From positions 248,001 through 312,000 of the forward strand of contig JANFAH010000029.1 of NCBI GenBank assembly GCA_024663395.1: a stretch of 64,000 bases of DNA, written 5' to 3'. Below are positions 13,090 to 28,420 of the stretch, piece after piece. Below the pieces are notes generated by a model that did no database searches, had not been told where the DNA came from, and saw only the letters and a program-made list of their open reading frames with translations. How positions within the stretch are numbered: the stretch's first letter is position 1; the number at the start of each line of letters is the position of its first letter. A program made the translations under genes and the position numbers. The DNA comes from Pisolithus tinctorius. Lineage: Eukaryota; Basidiomycota; Agaricomycetes; Boletales; Pisolithaceae.

Positions 13090-16000
13090 TCAAAACGCCA
13101 TAGCCCGTTTAGATCGACGAGTAATATCGGCGTCAGTCTCAAAAACAATTCGTGGGATGTACCAGGAAAGTGGACGGGTGTAGTGACGTCGATCATCGTG
13201 TACCAGCTGTACCAAATCTTTGATGGCAAAGCCCTTGTCTAACGCTAGGATTATCTCCAGGTATTCCTGGCGCTGACGGGCGAGCTGCCTGCATACGGCG
13301 ATGATTCAGGAACTTGACATGCGGACATCGAAATGGTGAACACACCTCAGGATCTGCGGCGATGGATTACGCGTACTGCCCACTTCCAGCGGTGGTAACA
13401 ACAGAATATCCGCAATCAGCTTGCTAAGTCCTAAGTCGCGCACGTTGTACCCCACTGGAAAAGTGATGTTAGTGGAAATCTTGGAATGGATTGTGCAGAC
13501 ACACGAATACAGAGCATGCGACACCTAATAAGAAATGTCAGTTTACTGATCATCGTTCAAGCTGAGATGCATACATTTGAGCTAGGGCAGCGTCCACGAA
13601 TGACTCTTTATTTTGGGGCAAGTCAAATTTAACTGTACACATCAAAGTCAGGCGGATTGACAGCTTGTAGCTAAGGGACGTACGATGAGCCTTTCCAGAA
13701 CGGAGGATTTTCATTAGGAGCCCAACACAGAATAAGAAACGCTGAATTATGTCTCTGGAAACGTCGGACTTGTTCGCGTTCATTATCCATCTCCGCGGAA
13801 TCAGGAGGCCATGGAGTGGGGAAGGATCTCCGGAGGGATTCAGCGATGAGATGAACGTGCCGCAGATTTCCTCTGCAAAATTGCGTATCACCGAAAGATC
13901 CATACGAACGCCATTTTCCAGCAGGAAGCTGAGAGCCAATGCGTCCTCAGCAGTACACGAAAGCAACAAACAAGGCTGAACCTACCGAAGAGCCCGGACT
14001 CCACGGGCTGAATCTAATTCGGTAAGCGATGCAACCACATCTGCTGAAACATTATCATCCCCCGTTAAGATCTGTTCATCATAGGACACGCGACAGCGTT
14101 CACGTGAGACGTATGACTGCAACGGAAGCTCTCCACCAAGCGCTTTATGAAGACAGGTGATGCGGATGATGCTCATCAAGTAGTCGATACGACCCATTAG
14201 TTGATCAGTAGGTTCCAGGTATTCGATTGCCTTTTGAATCCATTTCCTGACAACACTGATGCATCCCGCAGCGTTACGGGGGGAGTTCCAGTCAAGATTT
14301 GCGACGGAACCTTCGATGTAAATGGGGCGGTATATCACTGCATGCAAGCGGCGCAATCCGCTTAACATGCTGGGTGAAGTAGGTTAGTGACGACGATCAA
14401 CCAAGGTCGCTGATATATACCTTGTGCGTCGGGCTGCATTCGTTCCCACAGCAGAAAATGCCAAGTCTAAAATGCGTATCTGCTGTAGATGTACGTTGAC
14501 CTTCATGTTGTACGATGTTACATCTAATGAAGGCCTCCGTTCATGCTGTTGATTACAGTGCTTGCTGTGACAATGACCGTCATGCAAGATGAAGTATGGG
14601 CACTGGGTAGAAAATGCCTGAGAGATGCAGGATGCTTCATTTACCTCGAGGACTTTTTGCCGTAGGTGTGCGTGTAACTGGGTTTTCAGTAGGGCCTTAA
14701 TGTCCACAGACAGATATCGATTTTCCTTGGACCCCCTGTGTAGGAATGTCCCTGGCGTGACAGAATACTGATAGTTGGGCAATGGGACAATGCCGAAGAC
14801 CTTCTTCACTTGAGGGTCGGTAGCCCGGAAAGTTATCTCATCAGACACGACAGAAACCAAAAGCCGGACATATCCCTCGAAATGTCTTAGGAAAGTATCA
14901 AACTCCGAAGCGCGTACAGAGCGTAGGGTGGGCAGCTGTGAGGAGAGGATGTCGAATGCCATGAGTGCCAAGGCTACTTCGCCTCGATCAAAGAATTCCG
15001 ATCCTAGTTGATAAACCTCCTCAGAAAAGGGAGATTCCTGCACAGTGAGGAAAAGACGCATCTGGAGAATACTATCAGCCTTTGTAGCCTTAACACGTAC
15101 CAAACCTACTTGTGTGCGATCTGACGCGTTCAAGCGTTCAAGGGAGATACTTCGCATACAATTCAATACGTTCCAAGCATCGGATCCCTTCTTTTGCAGG
15201 ATGGCCGGGACAGGTTTATCGAAGGAACACTGCTGCCATAGGCTATCCAAAGCGAGGTCAACAGCCCGCTGCAATGCAGCGGGGTTTTGTTTATCTTTGA
15301 GTAAGGACTCGATAGCGCCACACAGCTGCCCAAGGCTAAGATGAATTTCGGCCGCTTCGAGAAATCTCCGGTGGAGTTCCAAGAGATAAATGCGGGCCGA
15401 GTGTAGTCCTTGGCCTTCCAGATACCTCAGTTCATTCTCTGTTGAAGAAAACAACGGAACGGGAGGCCTAGACAGTCTTCATCACATCTTCTTTAGACAT
15501 GCCATCATGAAACCCACCTCGAACGATTGCGATAATAGTGTACAACGCATACGTAGAGCAATTTGTTCCTGCAGGTTGTAGTGATTTTCTCGGGATGGCG
15601 ATCCAGAATGTCCACTACATCGTCGAAGCGATCAGCTTTACGATACTGCTCGGCGGCTCCGGTGAAGTCATCAGCTTTGATATAAAATCTCGCAGCATCG
15701 TTGGTGTTGTCGGCCAGTGCATAGCACCTCGCTGCATCCCCATAGAAGTCGGTTTTTTCAGTGCCAGGGGCCTCACCCGCACACTGAACCAATGCCTCCG
15801 CTGCATCAATGAGCGCTTTCTGGCGTTTGCCAGCCTCAACGGTCGACATCGCAATCTCGTATAGTCCGTACGCGCGCGCTACCTGTAGTTGTCTCGGTAG
15901 GTTGGCGCGTTCAAAGCAGCGACCGGCTTCTTGGAATTGTGCAGCATTAAATAGCTTATAGCCAGACGCAGCCCACTGTTCCGGCGTTGACTTCTCGGCA

Positions 16001-19000
16001 TAATGGCATATGTCGGTGCCCGGCGGTGCAACGTCAATGAGACCCTTCTCTGACCAAAGTTCCTGCATCATTTGAGTGTGAGGTGGGTAAAAAGGATCTG
16101 GGACCATGCACGTACCCGCAATGGTTCACTATTTCGGGAATAGTCCAAGAGGTATAGTTTCTTGCGGGCTCGCGTGATACCCACGTAGAGATTTTTCAAC
16201 TACCCTGTCTGTTAGTACAAATGCTGATCACGCACCGAGAGCATGCATACCTCTGTGCATAGCACGGAGTGTGGAATTCCACTCATATCGCGTGACCAAG
16301 TGGTTTCTTGGTCACTGCACGTCCTCAAGACAATACGCCATTGGGAATAGGTGGCAGAAGAGTCCTCAAAGAAGTTGTACAAGAACACCTAGGATAGAGT
16401 CAGGTCTTCGATCAAGCAGAAAGTTCGTGAGATGCTGACATCGTCAAATTCCAGCCCCTTGCTTTCTTGCAAGGTCCTACACATCGTTAGTCAGCGGATA
16501 TTCAAATAATGTGATGCCAATCGCACAGGATCACGGCTACGTCCCCAAATCGCTTTCTGATTGTCTCCCGTACTGCGTTATCTCTTACGAGGATGCCTAG
16601 GGTGTCTGAGTTCAGTATGAGAGCAGACAGTTTCATAAAAAGATGCCAACATTGTTCTGCACCGAGCTCTCGATTTCCCCTACACCACGTTGAAATCTCA
16701 GCGGTGATGAAGAGCCAAGATATAGCACACGAACCCGAGGCCAGAGAAGAATGGTTCATATGGAAAGGTTTCATCTTGCCATCCCACGAAAAAGATGGGT
16801 TTGGGGCCACCGAGCATTGCACGTTCGGGTTGCAGGGTATCGATCGAGTTTGGCCAGAAGGTAGTAATGAGTTTCACGACTAACTGCGCACAATTGACGA
16901 TTCCGTTATGCGAGCGATAGTTGATGGCAAGCTGGAATACTTCAGGTTTTGCACAGGACTTTGAATTGCTATACTTTCCGCTGCCTGAGGAAATGGGCCA
17001 TTACTTCCATCTAACCCACTAGCGAATAATGCACAAACGTACCTCAGTACGATGAATAAATGCTTTTAAGTCGGCGAATCGAAAACTAGACCCAGCCGAT
17101 ATGGTCTGAGCTGTATCACCAGCCCAGAACAATCCATCTGCATTTTTGCAGAGGATTCTCAACACTGTCGACGACATTAACGTTGTATCAGCGGAACATT
17201 GGTAGACGTACGGAGTGTGTCGATAATCAGATTATCTTGCACTTCATCGATGTACCTGTTCCGGTCAGACAACGAAAAGCGGTATACAACAATACATACA
17301 AATAGTCTACGGGCTGTCCTTTCAAAGAATTGCGTAAGAGCACTTTCAAAATCGCGTAGGTCCTGATCACTGGGGTGAGAAAACAGCTCGCCATGAAGAC
17401 CCTGAACATAAAACCTGTCTGCCATATCATAACCGTATTGTTCACGCTTCAGTTTGGAATATGATTCAAAAGCACTGTAAAGTGAATGCCTGTCTTCTGC
17501 GAACACGGGGTAATTGCGATCGGAGAGTTCCACATATGTTTGTCGATCTAAGATTCCATTGGGGCTATGGAACGCTTTCTCGGATCCTTTTATTACACCT
17601 GGTTTCAAGTTCAGCGAAACGAGAAGCGTGCATTGTAACACGCATGCTTACCCATGAATTCGCTGAAGACAAGCCATGCGCCTAAGGAGAATCAGCAAGG
17701 GTTCAATTCAACAACGGGGTCACAGCTGACCGAAATTCCGTGCGAATGGACCCCGACATGCGCCACTTAACCGGGGCCAATACTTTGTCTTGAAAACTTC
17801 ATATGTTATGAAGGAACTTTCATCGTTTAACACTTTTGCCAGTATGGAATCGTTACGGTCGTAGGTGGTTGGGTCATCGACGTGGATATCCGCAGCAATC
17901 ATCCGCGCCAGCTACAAAAAAACTACCCGTTAGGTATCGCACCATGCAGTAATGAAACACCTGCCTGATCGAATGTGATAAACAATGGGAAATCATGGTC
18001 ACTTAGTTCACTATATTTTTGTGGCGTTCCGGGGCGATAATTGAGAGCATTTAGGGGGTTGATCATTCGCGGGCGTTCCCGCTCAGCACTTCGAATTTGA
18101 GATCTCAGGTTCCTCAGTTCATCCTCGGTAGATCCCGCCAATGCCAAAGATTCCACCAAACTTGTGAAAAATTCTTCAACTTTGGCGGCAAGCACCGGGA
18201 ATCTGGTAACGAAAAGTTGGCGGGGTTTTCTGGTGCCCGGAACTTGCTCCCAAGCACGCTGGATACCCAGCATTTTGAAGACCATAGCGGTTGTTTTTCT
18301 GATTCAAGAGTATCCCGTAACTGAATTTCACTCGAGGGTATATGATATCACATACCCCGTTCCGCTCCTTCCAATGACATAACAGGATGTCGGGCATTGT
18401 ACGATTTGCCATTCTTTCGCCCTTTGCTAGCATTCAGTAAGGAAGAAGGAGAAGAAATTATAACAAACGTTAGTTGGAACGGTAATTCAACTTCCCGTCC
18501 CGCTCTCAATCCATTGAGAAAAGCCTAATGTGGTTTAGGATCAGCACGCTCCGTTCAAATCAAAGAAACTTTGAAGAAAGCACACCTTCGACAGCTTGAC
18601 ATATTTGCTCGACCTGTTAGAACCATTCGCATCGGAGGTAACTGCGAAAAATACTAACTTACACAAGCCAACTAAGATCCTAAAGCGAGATATCTGAGTG
18701 GCAGGCACTAATGGCGGAGTTCAACGAACCTCATTTGATCCATCTTCATTAACAAAAATGGGAGATTGTTCTGTAGCAAAGTCCCCGACTCTTGGAAGAA
18801 AAGTGGCGGGGCGATAAACCCCGCTGCCTGGTTCAGCGCGTTCCCTGAGGGTACACCTAGGCAACATGAGCATTACGGTCGTCCGCGACCACTGGTTGAG
18901 GATACAATCTTACCTTTGCCGATACTCTTTACCGCAACCGCTCAGGAGCTTGCTAAGCCATGGCCAAATATGGTCCAGCTGTTTGTGTGAATAGATTCCA

Positions 19001-20317
19001 TATATTTTGACGACTTCCGGTAGTTGAGTAGGGAAGTACAAAACCTTGTGATGCCTTCTCACCCTGGCGTTCCTCCTGGAACCAAGTAAGATGGGAATCT
19101 CATATGGAGGGATCGACATCTCATACCTGACCGTCATCGTTGAGCGCGCAGTCAATTTGATACTTCGGACATCGACATTAGCTTTTCCAAGATTTCTCAC
19201 ATGAAAAAGACATACGACCAATCGGAGATTGCTTAGAACCTCGGCTTGATAGATAGGGATTCCGTGAGACGGTCCATGTAGCGCTTTGTAGTTGTTTCCC
19301 GAGAATTGACCTCGCGAAAGTTGCCTGCAAATGCAAAACTGTGACATAGCGTTCTCTGAAGAGCACAGAGAAACCTGCCTAATTTTCTTGAGCACGCATT
19401 CGGCTATTTTTGCATTACGCTGTCTCAATTGAAAAAGGTCCTTTGTTGCACTACTAGCCATTAAAATCGTCCACTCGCCGAACCGATCTATGTCAGATGC
19501 AGTGAGCGTCGCTTCAAGATGAGGAGGTCGTGTATATGCCAAGTGTAGCTCGTCCGTTACTTCCTCTTCTTCTTGATCTCGCTCACCCCTAGCACTGAGG
19601 TACGCATCCTGGCATGACGTCGAAAACCGTGGATCAGATAATAAACCAAGATAAAACTGCCCTAAGTGTGAGCATCACGGGTGAGGGAATAAGCCTACCG
19701 ACTCACGTTCGCTATTTGCAACAGGATAGCCATTACACCTTCCAAGGCTTGTGCGGCAACGAAGGAATCAGAAGACAACTGGATGTTCAATTTGCGAAGA
19801 ATGGTAGCATCGTGAGAAGAAACAACTTTTTTCCTCTCCTTGAGGCTGGCGCTCGTGGCGCCGAGAGCCATGGACGACAGGATGGCCACTGCAGGCCAAA
19901 CGTCCGTGACGTAACGTTCGTATCTTGCGATGGTACGAGATTCGTCGCCATGGAACGCGTCAGAGGGTAGAGTGAAGAAAAACGTTGATAATGTTGAGAG
20001 AAGCGATGGAACAAAAGATTGTCGGATTATTTGCGGATGCAAGGGGAAGGCGTCGATGATCTTTATGCGCAGAGATGCGGCAGTTGGGAAGACTACATGA
20101 TGCACGCCTGCTAAATTTCACTCGATGTACTACACGGAGACAACTTACCAGAAAATATGTACACGAAGAGGCCCGGTTTCGACAGGAGGTCGCATACCAC
20201 ACCGTCAATGTGACTTCTAGCCAACGCGTCGTTCAAATTCCTGAATGCGACCTCCATCCCTTCTTCAGTTTGGAGTTTATGGACAGAGAACTTGTCCAGG
20301 TCCAGCGTTATAGCCAT
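13090..20317 (-). CDS. TRANK1-like UvrD/SF1 helicase with TPR-like region, copy B
   Basis: This is a large multi-exon superfamily 1 DNA/RNA helicase of the fungal TRANK1-like family, predicted to couple ATP hydrolysis to nucleic-acid translocation. Its substrate is unknown. It starts at 20,317 with MAITLDLDKFSVHKLQ. Motifs: Walker A GRSGTG/K with an intron between G and K (about 18,372-18,295), Ia-like RQLFVTRFPVLAAKV, motif II YIDEVQDNLIID (near 17,250, intron just before), motif III near 17,110, motif IV near 16,900, motif V ESKGLEFDD/V with an intron (near 16,450), motif VI LYVGITRARKKLYLLD (near 16,180). TPR-like helices follow (16,080-15,530), then a helical C-terminal region of about 700 residues that includes CPYFILHDGHCHSKHC, a possible metal-binding Cys/His cluster. 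It ends in AF-stop at 13,090. The exons I joined by hand run in frame. The junction near 19,700 is unresolved. Copy A is its frameshifted paralogue. Confidence 0.8.
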
Positions 20318-20539
20318 TTCTTATCACTTGAATAGCTCGAGGTCTGTACTAATGCAAGTAGGTCGACCTTTCGAAGGTTCAAGGAGTACCGTCTTCAAGT
20401 GGGGGAGTTTGTGGGGGGGTTGATAACAGCTACGCCCTCAAAACCCATCAAGGGCCCCTACCCTGCTCCAACTTCCATAAGGGACCCAGCGAAGATCATA
20501 TCGAACCACGGGACCAGTGATTCTGTGAAAAGGTAATCA

Positions 20540-20880
20540 TATTTGGGGTCCTGCCTGCATTGCGGTATCAAGCCTCGACTCGTCCATATACTAGTTAGTG
20601 ATATGGACGTGCAGCTCGTGCGGACATGTTTGCCTGAGTCGTATTGCAAGGAAGTCTGTAGCGCTTGTAAATTGTCCTGGTGTCACTGTCCGGATAATTC
20701 AACGTTACGTATGGTGAGTAAGACTTGCGGCTTCGGAAGGGGTGGCACATACAACTTCTTTCCTACGGGCACGAATTCATCCTCTTCCCCGTTGAGTCGA
20801 TAGAATGCGCATGGCCTGAACCCACACCCATGTATGCACGCAAGATCAATATATCACTTACATAAGGTAAATGGTGCCCA
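20540..20880 (-). repeat. Unrecognised fragment, copy 2 of 3
   Basis: This is the second copy of the sequence seen at 9,700-10,070 and 22,600-22,810. On the minus strand an open stretch includes FYRLNGEEDEFVPVGKKLY and continues with a proline- and leucine-rich piece. The other copies do not share the same open frame throughout, so I do not call a gene. It lies between the start of helicase B (20,317) and the GT90 fragment that ends at 20,910. Confidence 0.45.
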
Positions 20881-20909
20881 TCATGAATCCCAGCTGACCA
20901 GCAATTCAA

Positions 20910-21340
20910 TCAATATTCATCCCTGATAGGATCAACGATGCTTATCACTCGTGCATATTCCAGAAGGAAACCATGGCCACAACATAAACCACTACCAAAG
21001 AAATGACCACGGGGCTCACCTATACAAATACGCGCCCATGCCTTCCTTTCTCTAGAACCACTGGCTCCACACCGCACTTGCCCACAAGCCTCGCCACCGC
21101 CTCGCCATGGTTACGGAAAAACACGATGACATCACAGATCAACATGCGTTCGACCTGGTTGGGAACATAGTAGTCACTGTACCCGTTCGGCAATGGGGAT
21201 ATGTGCCTGCCAGTTGGTCGTTGATCGGTTGGTGTGCAAACCTGTAGTTCGTTCCTCTATCACGCGCATCGCTCGGGATACACGAAGTTAACGCCTTGGG
21301 TATGAAAGCGTTGCTGGTGACTAGTCTTGGTACACCGACA
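20910..21340 (-). pseudogene. CAP10/GT90 glycosyltransferase pseudogene, C-terminal fragment
   Basis: These are minus-strand remains of the last exons of a GT90 gene. The order matches the intact copy: LVTSN-type end of the VDGNGWSGRFKRL exon near 21,329-21,310, a degenerate intron, a YVPNQV-type piece in place of HYVPIQV, FFRNHGEAVAR-like sequence, and a final exon reading LEYARV followed by a stop at 20,910. Several codons are frameshifted, and similarity ends abruptly at about 21,335 with no upstream exons. It is a truncated tandem remnant rather than a gene. Confidence 0.65.
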
Positions 21341-22599
21341 ACGAACTTGACACGGAGTTTACCAAACTTTCATCTTCTGCATGTCTTCATTACATCTGCG
21401 ATCGCCTAATTTTTCTTTTGTCACTTATGTCTCTAGGCAAAAGGGTTTCACATCTTTCCCAACCAGTCATTTGCGTTTCACAGAACCAAACACGGTGGGT
21501 CGAATACAACGTTTCCTGAGTAAGGGAGACAGGGTTAGGAGTTGAACATGTAGAGATGCTCTTGCAAGTTTCGGAGCTCGATTGAGAGAGTGACAAGGTT
21601 TGCACCTCATCTCGCCTCACCGTCCAAGTTGATTTCTTTCACTGACGATATCCCAGATCCGTACTAGCCCTTGGAATCCACCAGTAGATTCTGAAGGAAG
21701 TGGTCCCGACTCGGAATCTAACTCAAGCCCAGACAAGCGCTCGCGCTGGAAGAAGCATAGACGCGGTTCTAACAAGATGAGAGTCGAGCAAGTAAAAACG
21801 ACGGAGGGCAAACCCCTTTGGCCATGGACCACCTGACCGGACCCGTAAATGTACCTATCTCTCACAAGAGAGCAGCATATTTGTAGCCTCGACAGACCAC
21901 AGTGCATATGGCTTGTACAGCCCAGACAATGGGGAGCATGTCGTCGGTTTCAGGTTGAATGGCCGGGACTCAAAACGCACGTTCCTCACTCCGTTCGCAA
22001 GGGACTACAGGTCATGACGGCGGAAGCCAACAACTTTTCCCTGGTCCGTGTCCACGTCAAGCCCATTCTGGTACACATACATATGCCTATAGTACGCACT
22101 TTTTCGATGTCCTGACGGTCCTGAAGGCCTGAAACTCAAGTCCAAGCAAATGAACCTAACTGCCCCCTCCGGAGAGGGGCGGTGGCTGGTTCAAAGGGTA
22201 CACGGGGCGGCTTTCTCCACAGCGACACGTCGGGCTCATCGCCGTCCATGCTCAGCCACTGAACGACGACAACGTTTTGAGCCCAAACGCCCTGAGCACG
22301 TGGTGCAAGCTCCTTAGCCGGGTTACTAATATTGCTGGCAGCCGACCGACCTCCCACATTCGAATAAGGGGAAGAGTAAGTCCCCACATACATACCCAGC
22401 GTCCTGGCCCCCTCCCCCCTGGCTCTGACATTGGATATGGCCGAACAATCCACTTGCACGAGGCTAGGTGCTTTGGGCATGAAGGAGACACAATATATGC
22501 GTTGGGTCCCGGCAGGAATACGTCAGAGGGAGCTGGAACAATCGTCGACATCACGAATTTCTCGCACCATCTATGATCCCTGACAGAAATTCGGTTCTT
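21341..22599. other. Spacer between GT90 copies, nothing recognised
   Basis: No family is recognised on either strand. Overlapping open frames at 22,136-22,632 (minus) and 21,849-22,115 (plus) are short, lack known motifs and look like chance frames in CG-rich DNA. A short intron-rich gene cannot be excluded. Confidence 0.35.
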
Positions 22600-22810
22600 C
22601 ACTGAGTTGTACGGCTTCTTTTCTACCTGCACGAAATTTCGTCACTCCAACACAGAACCTTCCCTTCTTGTCCCCGGTAAGGATGAAAAGTTCATAACCT
22701 GAACTCATGAGCACCTATACACAAGATTCAAAGTTGATACGACACTACGTGTAACTTAAGCGCAATAAAATTAGGTCCACCATAAATCCCGGGTTGACTA
22801 GAAGTCCAAT
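22600..22810 (-). repeat. Unrecognised fragment, copy 3 of 3
   Basis: This is the third, most diverged copy of the sequence at 9,700-10,070 and 20,540-20,880. Shared landmarks include ACACAGAACCTTCC, a GGTAA(A/G)GAT(A/G) stretch and a (C/T)AGCTGACCAG-like tract leading into the GT90 final exon. It directly follows the stop codon of the complete GT90 gene, so it may represent GT90 3' flank carried along in each duplication. Confidence 0.45.
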
Positions 22811-22816
22811 CAGTGT

Positions 22817-24952
22817 TCATCCGCTATACGACATTGACTCGCGATCAACACTCATCACGCGCGCATATTCCAAAAGCAATCTGTGAAGAAATCGCAGTCA
22901 CAACGTGAAAGAGACCGCGGAAAAGAAACGCCAGGCTGACCTATATAGATACGCGCTCATATCCTCCTTCCGCCAGAACCGTTGGCTCCACTCCTTACCC
23001 GCACTTGCAATCTTCGCCGCCGCCTCGTCATGGTTTCGGAAAAATGCGACGACATCATACAGATCAGCATAGGTGACCTGGATGGGAACGTAATGCACCC
23101 ATTCAGCAATGCGGGATGTGTACCTGTCAGTTGGTTATTGATCAATTGTTGTGAAAATCCCGTGGTTCGTTGCTCTACCACACGCACCATTCTGGATACA
23201 CGGACGCCTTGAGTATCAGTGCGTTGCTGGTGACAAGTCTCTTGAAACGACCAGACCAGCCATTTCCATCAACCTGTATGATTGCAAGGTTAGTGCGACA
23301 TCGGATGGAGTACGTAGACGATTGGGACTCACATCCAGTATGAACTTGTACCTCCCTTCCTCTTTTCTTCCTTGCACCCTCCGGAATTCAAACATCTCTT
23401 CCATCAACTTGCACGTCCCAGCATTTTCTTCGCACGCAAGCGGTTTCCCTGAAAATGCCACATCCATCCATGCCGGATTGACTCTTGCCATCCGCAATTG
23501 TAAGGGTTCACCGACAGGACTCGACGCGTCTAATGGAACACACAGGACGCTGGTGTTCCCTTCGATCGTACTCGTCAACTTCACCAATCGCTGCCGGTGG
23601 GCGTGCATCCAAAGTGTTTCAGGTGAAGCATACATACCCGTCGGACTTCCCCTCCAATCAAGTCGTTCATCAACTTTTTCAGACCATGGCACGTCACCGA
23701 GAGCTTCGGAGTCGTTACCGGAAGTCCATCCATAGGGAATTGGAGGACGAATGTCATGATGAAGGAGTGTACCACAGTGCGAGAATAGAGGGACGAGCGT
23801 ATGGTGTGGCAGCGGCCCTTGGCGATGCGAAAGGAACTGTCCATGAGATATCAGGATCTCGGGATGATAACAAGGATCCATGGCAGTACGATGCGACACA
23901 ATAAATGACTTGGGTACTGTCGTGTTAGATAGCATAGGGTTGGAACCATCGAGGGGAGGAAGCACCGGAGGATTGAGCCGCGCTGGAGAATTCGGAGGAC
24001 ATGCCTGTATCCAACCGCCCTCGGTAATAGGCGGCAAGCGACTTTGTGGGATGGCTGAAAAGCGTCGTCGTCATCGAGCTCAGGTCATTCCAGTACTCCT
24101 CCATGACAAACAGGAATCGACTTACTGGTCCCCTGTCTGGCAGCACTCAGAGCCATATCTCTGACTCTCCAATCTGTATGCATGCGTGGATCATCACGCG
24201 GAGACAATTGAATGCGCATAGGCGGAAGGTCTGCACCAAAGTCCTTCGTTAAATCAATGATCGCTTCGATACGGTCACGCAAGACACGATTGCTTTCCGG
24301 AACAGTCGAATTAACGATCACAAGCCCAGAGTTCGACGAGGTTTTCTCGACAGTGAAGATGTCGTCCCAGGTGGCGAGTTCTTCTACTGATTTGGCAAGG
24401 TCCGCTGGGTCAAGCCCCCAATACGGCTCGAGATCGTGATAAATCTCGTCATACTCGTCCGGAAGTTGGACATCGTATTTGACGACATAATCCCACCTGC
24501 ACCGAAGACGAATGACTGTTAACCCAATGTCAACAACCACATATACATTCTCACCATTTATCGAATCCCAAGGGAGGTGCACGCTTGTAGCGCCGTCTAT
24601 ACTCCGTAATAGCCTCCTCCAGTGTCTTACTTGCACGTGAAAGCTTAGCATTCCACGACGCCTTTGCATCTCGCATGAGTTCAAAAATCGGGTGAGGGCC
24701 GTTCGGGTTTACGATTAGGAGGCCGTCGCTCGTGTACGTGTGTTTCTCGAGAGAAAAGAATGGTCTAGTGTTGCGAGGAACTGAGAGTGCATCGTGGTCT
24801 TTCAGCGGAGAGAAATCGACAATAGAGAAGACCTGAACGTAAGCATTTGGCTGTCCAAGAAAGGTGGGGAAGGTGAGTAGAACAATGACAGCGCAGCAAA
24901 GAGCAACGGTCCCTGTGAATTTAACAATTCGACTTCTCGTTCGCTTGACCAT
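22817..24952 (-). CDS. CAP10-type glycosyltransferase (GT90 family), apparently complete
   Basis: The product is a predicted type II membrane glycosyltransferase of the secretory pathway. The family includes cryptococcal CAP10 and xylosyltransferases. The donor and acceptor are not known here. The start at 24,952 gives a short basic N-terminus, then a hydrophobic anchor (about residues 11-33). Exon 1 ends in RRRYKRAPPLGFDKW at 24,555, and exon 2 resumes at 24,496 with WDYVVKYDVQLPDEYDE and LEPYWGLDP. Later exons carry SHRTAMDPCYHPE, LISHGQFLSHRQGP, the signature DERLDWRGSPTG, YKFILD/VDGNGWSGRFKRL across an intron, WVHYVPIQVTYADLYDV, and KEWSQRFWRKEDMSAYLYR. The final exon LLLEYARVMSVDRE ends in a stop at 22,817. 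All introns I tested have GT...AG borders and keep frame. It is divergent to the monooxygenase, about 780 bases away. Two decayed paralogues lie at 10,096-11,640 and 20,910-21,340. Confidence 0.85.
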
Positions 24953-25730
24953 GGGTGCGCCGGACGTTCACTAGACAACAGTTGGCGGGAGGATGCAGAT
25001 CCCCTAAGACGACTGGGCCAGCTTGGCCCCTGTCCCCTCTTATGAAATTCATCTTGTGGGGGTGACAAGGAACGCTACCGGGTAGCTGCGGGTAACACAG
25101 CATGACGAGGTGGATATTTCCCGAGAACCGACCCTGTTCAACAAGTAGTGCTGGCGTACCTTAGAGTCTTAGACACTTGAGAGTGCAATGCACTGAGAGC
25201 TTTCATGAAAAGCCGGACAATCGCGCTTTTAAAACCGATGGGCAAGCCGAATAGTCTGGATACCTGTTATTCAGACTAAGAGGTACGTTGTCACCCAGCA
25301 GAAAGAATGTACAGCAGTGCAAAAGTTGTGTGTCTTAGCTTCAACATTCAGCTTGATGTCCACCAGTGCCAACTCCTGCCTCTCCAACTGTTCGAAGCCA
25401 AACACTGGCAGCTCTGCCTTCTCTACGTACCACGAATACATGTCATCCATGTCTCCCAGCCAGAACGAACAAGCACAGAACCTGACTCGATCCCTTCATA
25501 TTGGAAGGCCAGTTGGTTTGGGCGGTACGCAACATGCATTAAGCTTTCCTCCTTACAATAAGGTCTGCCTAGATACTACCTCAGTATGCATCAAAACCCA
25601 GTGACTGCGCAGTCATCATGTATTTTGGTCCACCGAATCGGCAAGTAACAAGACTACCGGGTCTCTATACATGAGGGACAGCCTGGTCGTACCGGTAGGG
25701 AATCGCGTCTTCTTCCGTCGTGCTATTATC
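24953..25730. other. Divergent intergenic region between GT90 and monooxygenase
   Basis: This gap separates two divergently oriented genes and must hold both promoters, though I see no clear TATA box or named regulatory site. Near 25,208-25,230 a tract containing AAAGCCGGACAATCG recurs at about 30,030-30,050 and, inverted, near 30,222-30,240. That suggests remnants of a small dispersed element. An open frame at 25,307-25,604 has no recognisable motif. Confidence 0.4.

Positions 25731-28420
<2,690 letters not shown>

Larger units (their letters stand above)
12290..23900 (-). repeat. Segmental tandem duplication, unit B
   Basis: This is the partner of unit A (1,630-11,640), in the same orientation. 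It contains the better-preserved helicase (13,090-20,317), a short decayed GT90 tail (20,910-21,340), unrecognised spacer and the 3' two-thirds of an apparently complete GT90 gene. Unit B holds two GT90 tails where unit A holds one, so a further local duplication of the GT90 3' end happened here. Similarity is protein-like in exons and weaker in introns and flanks, so the duplication is not recent. Confidence 0.8.
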
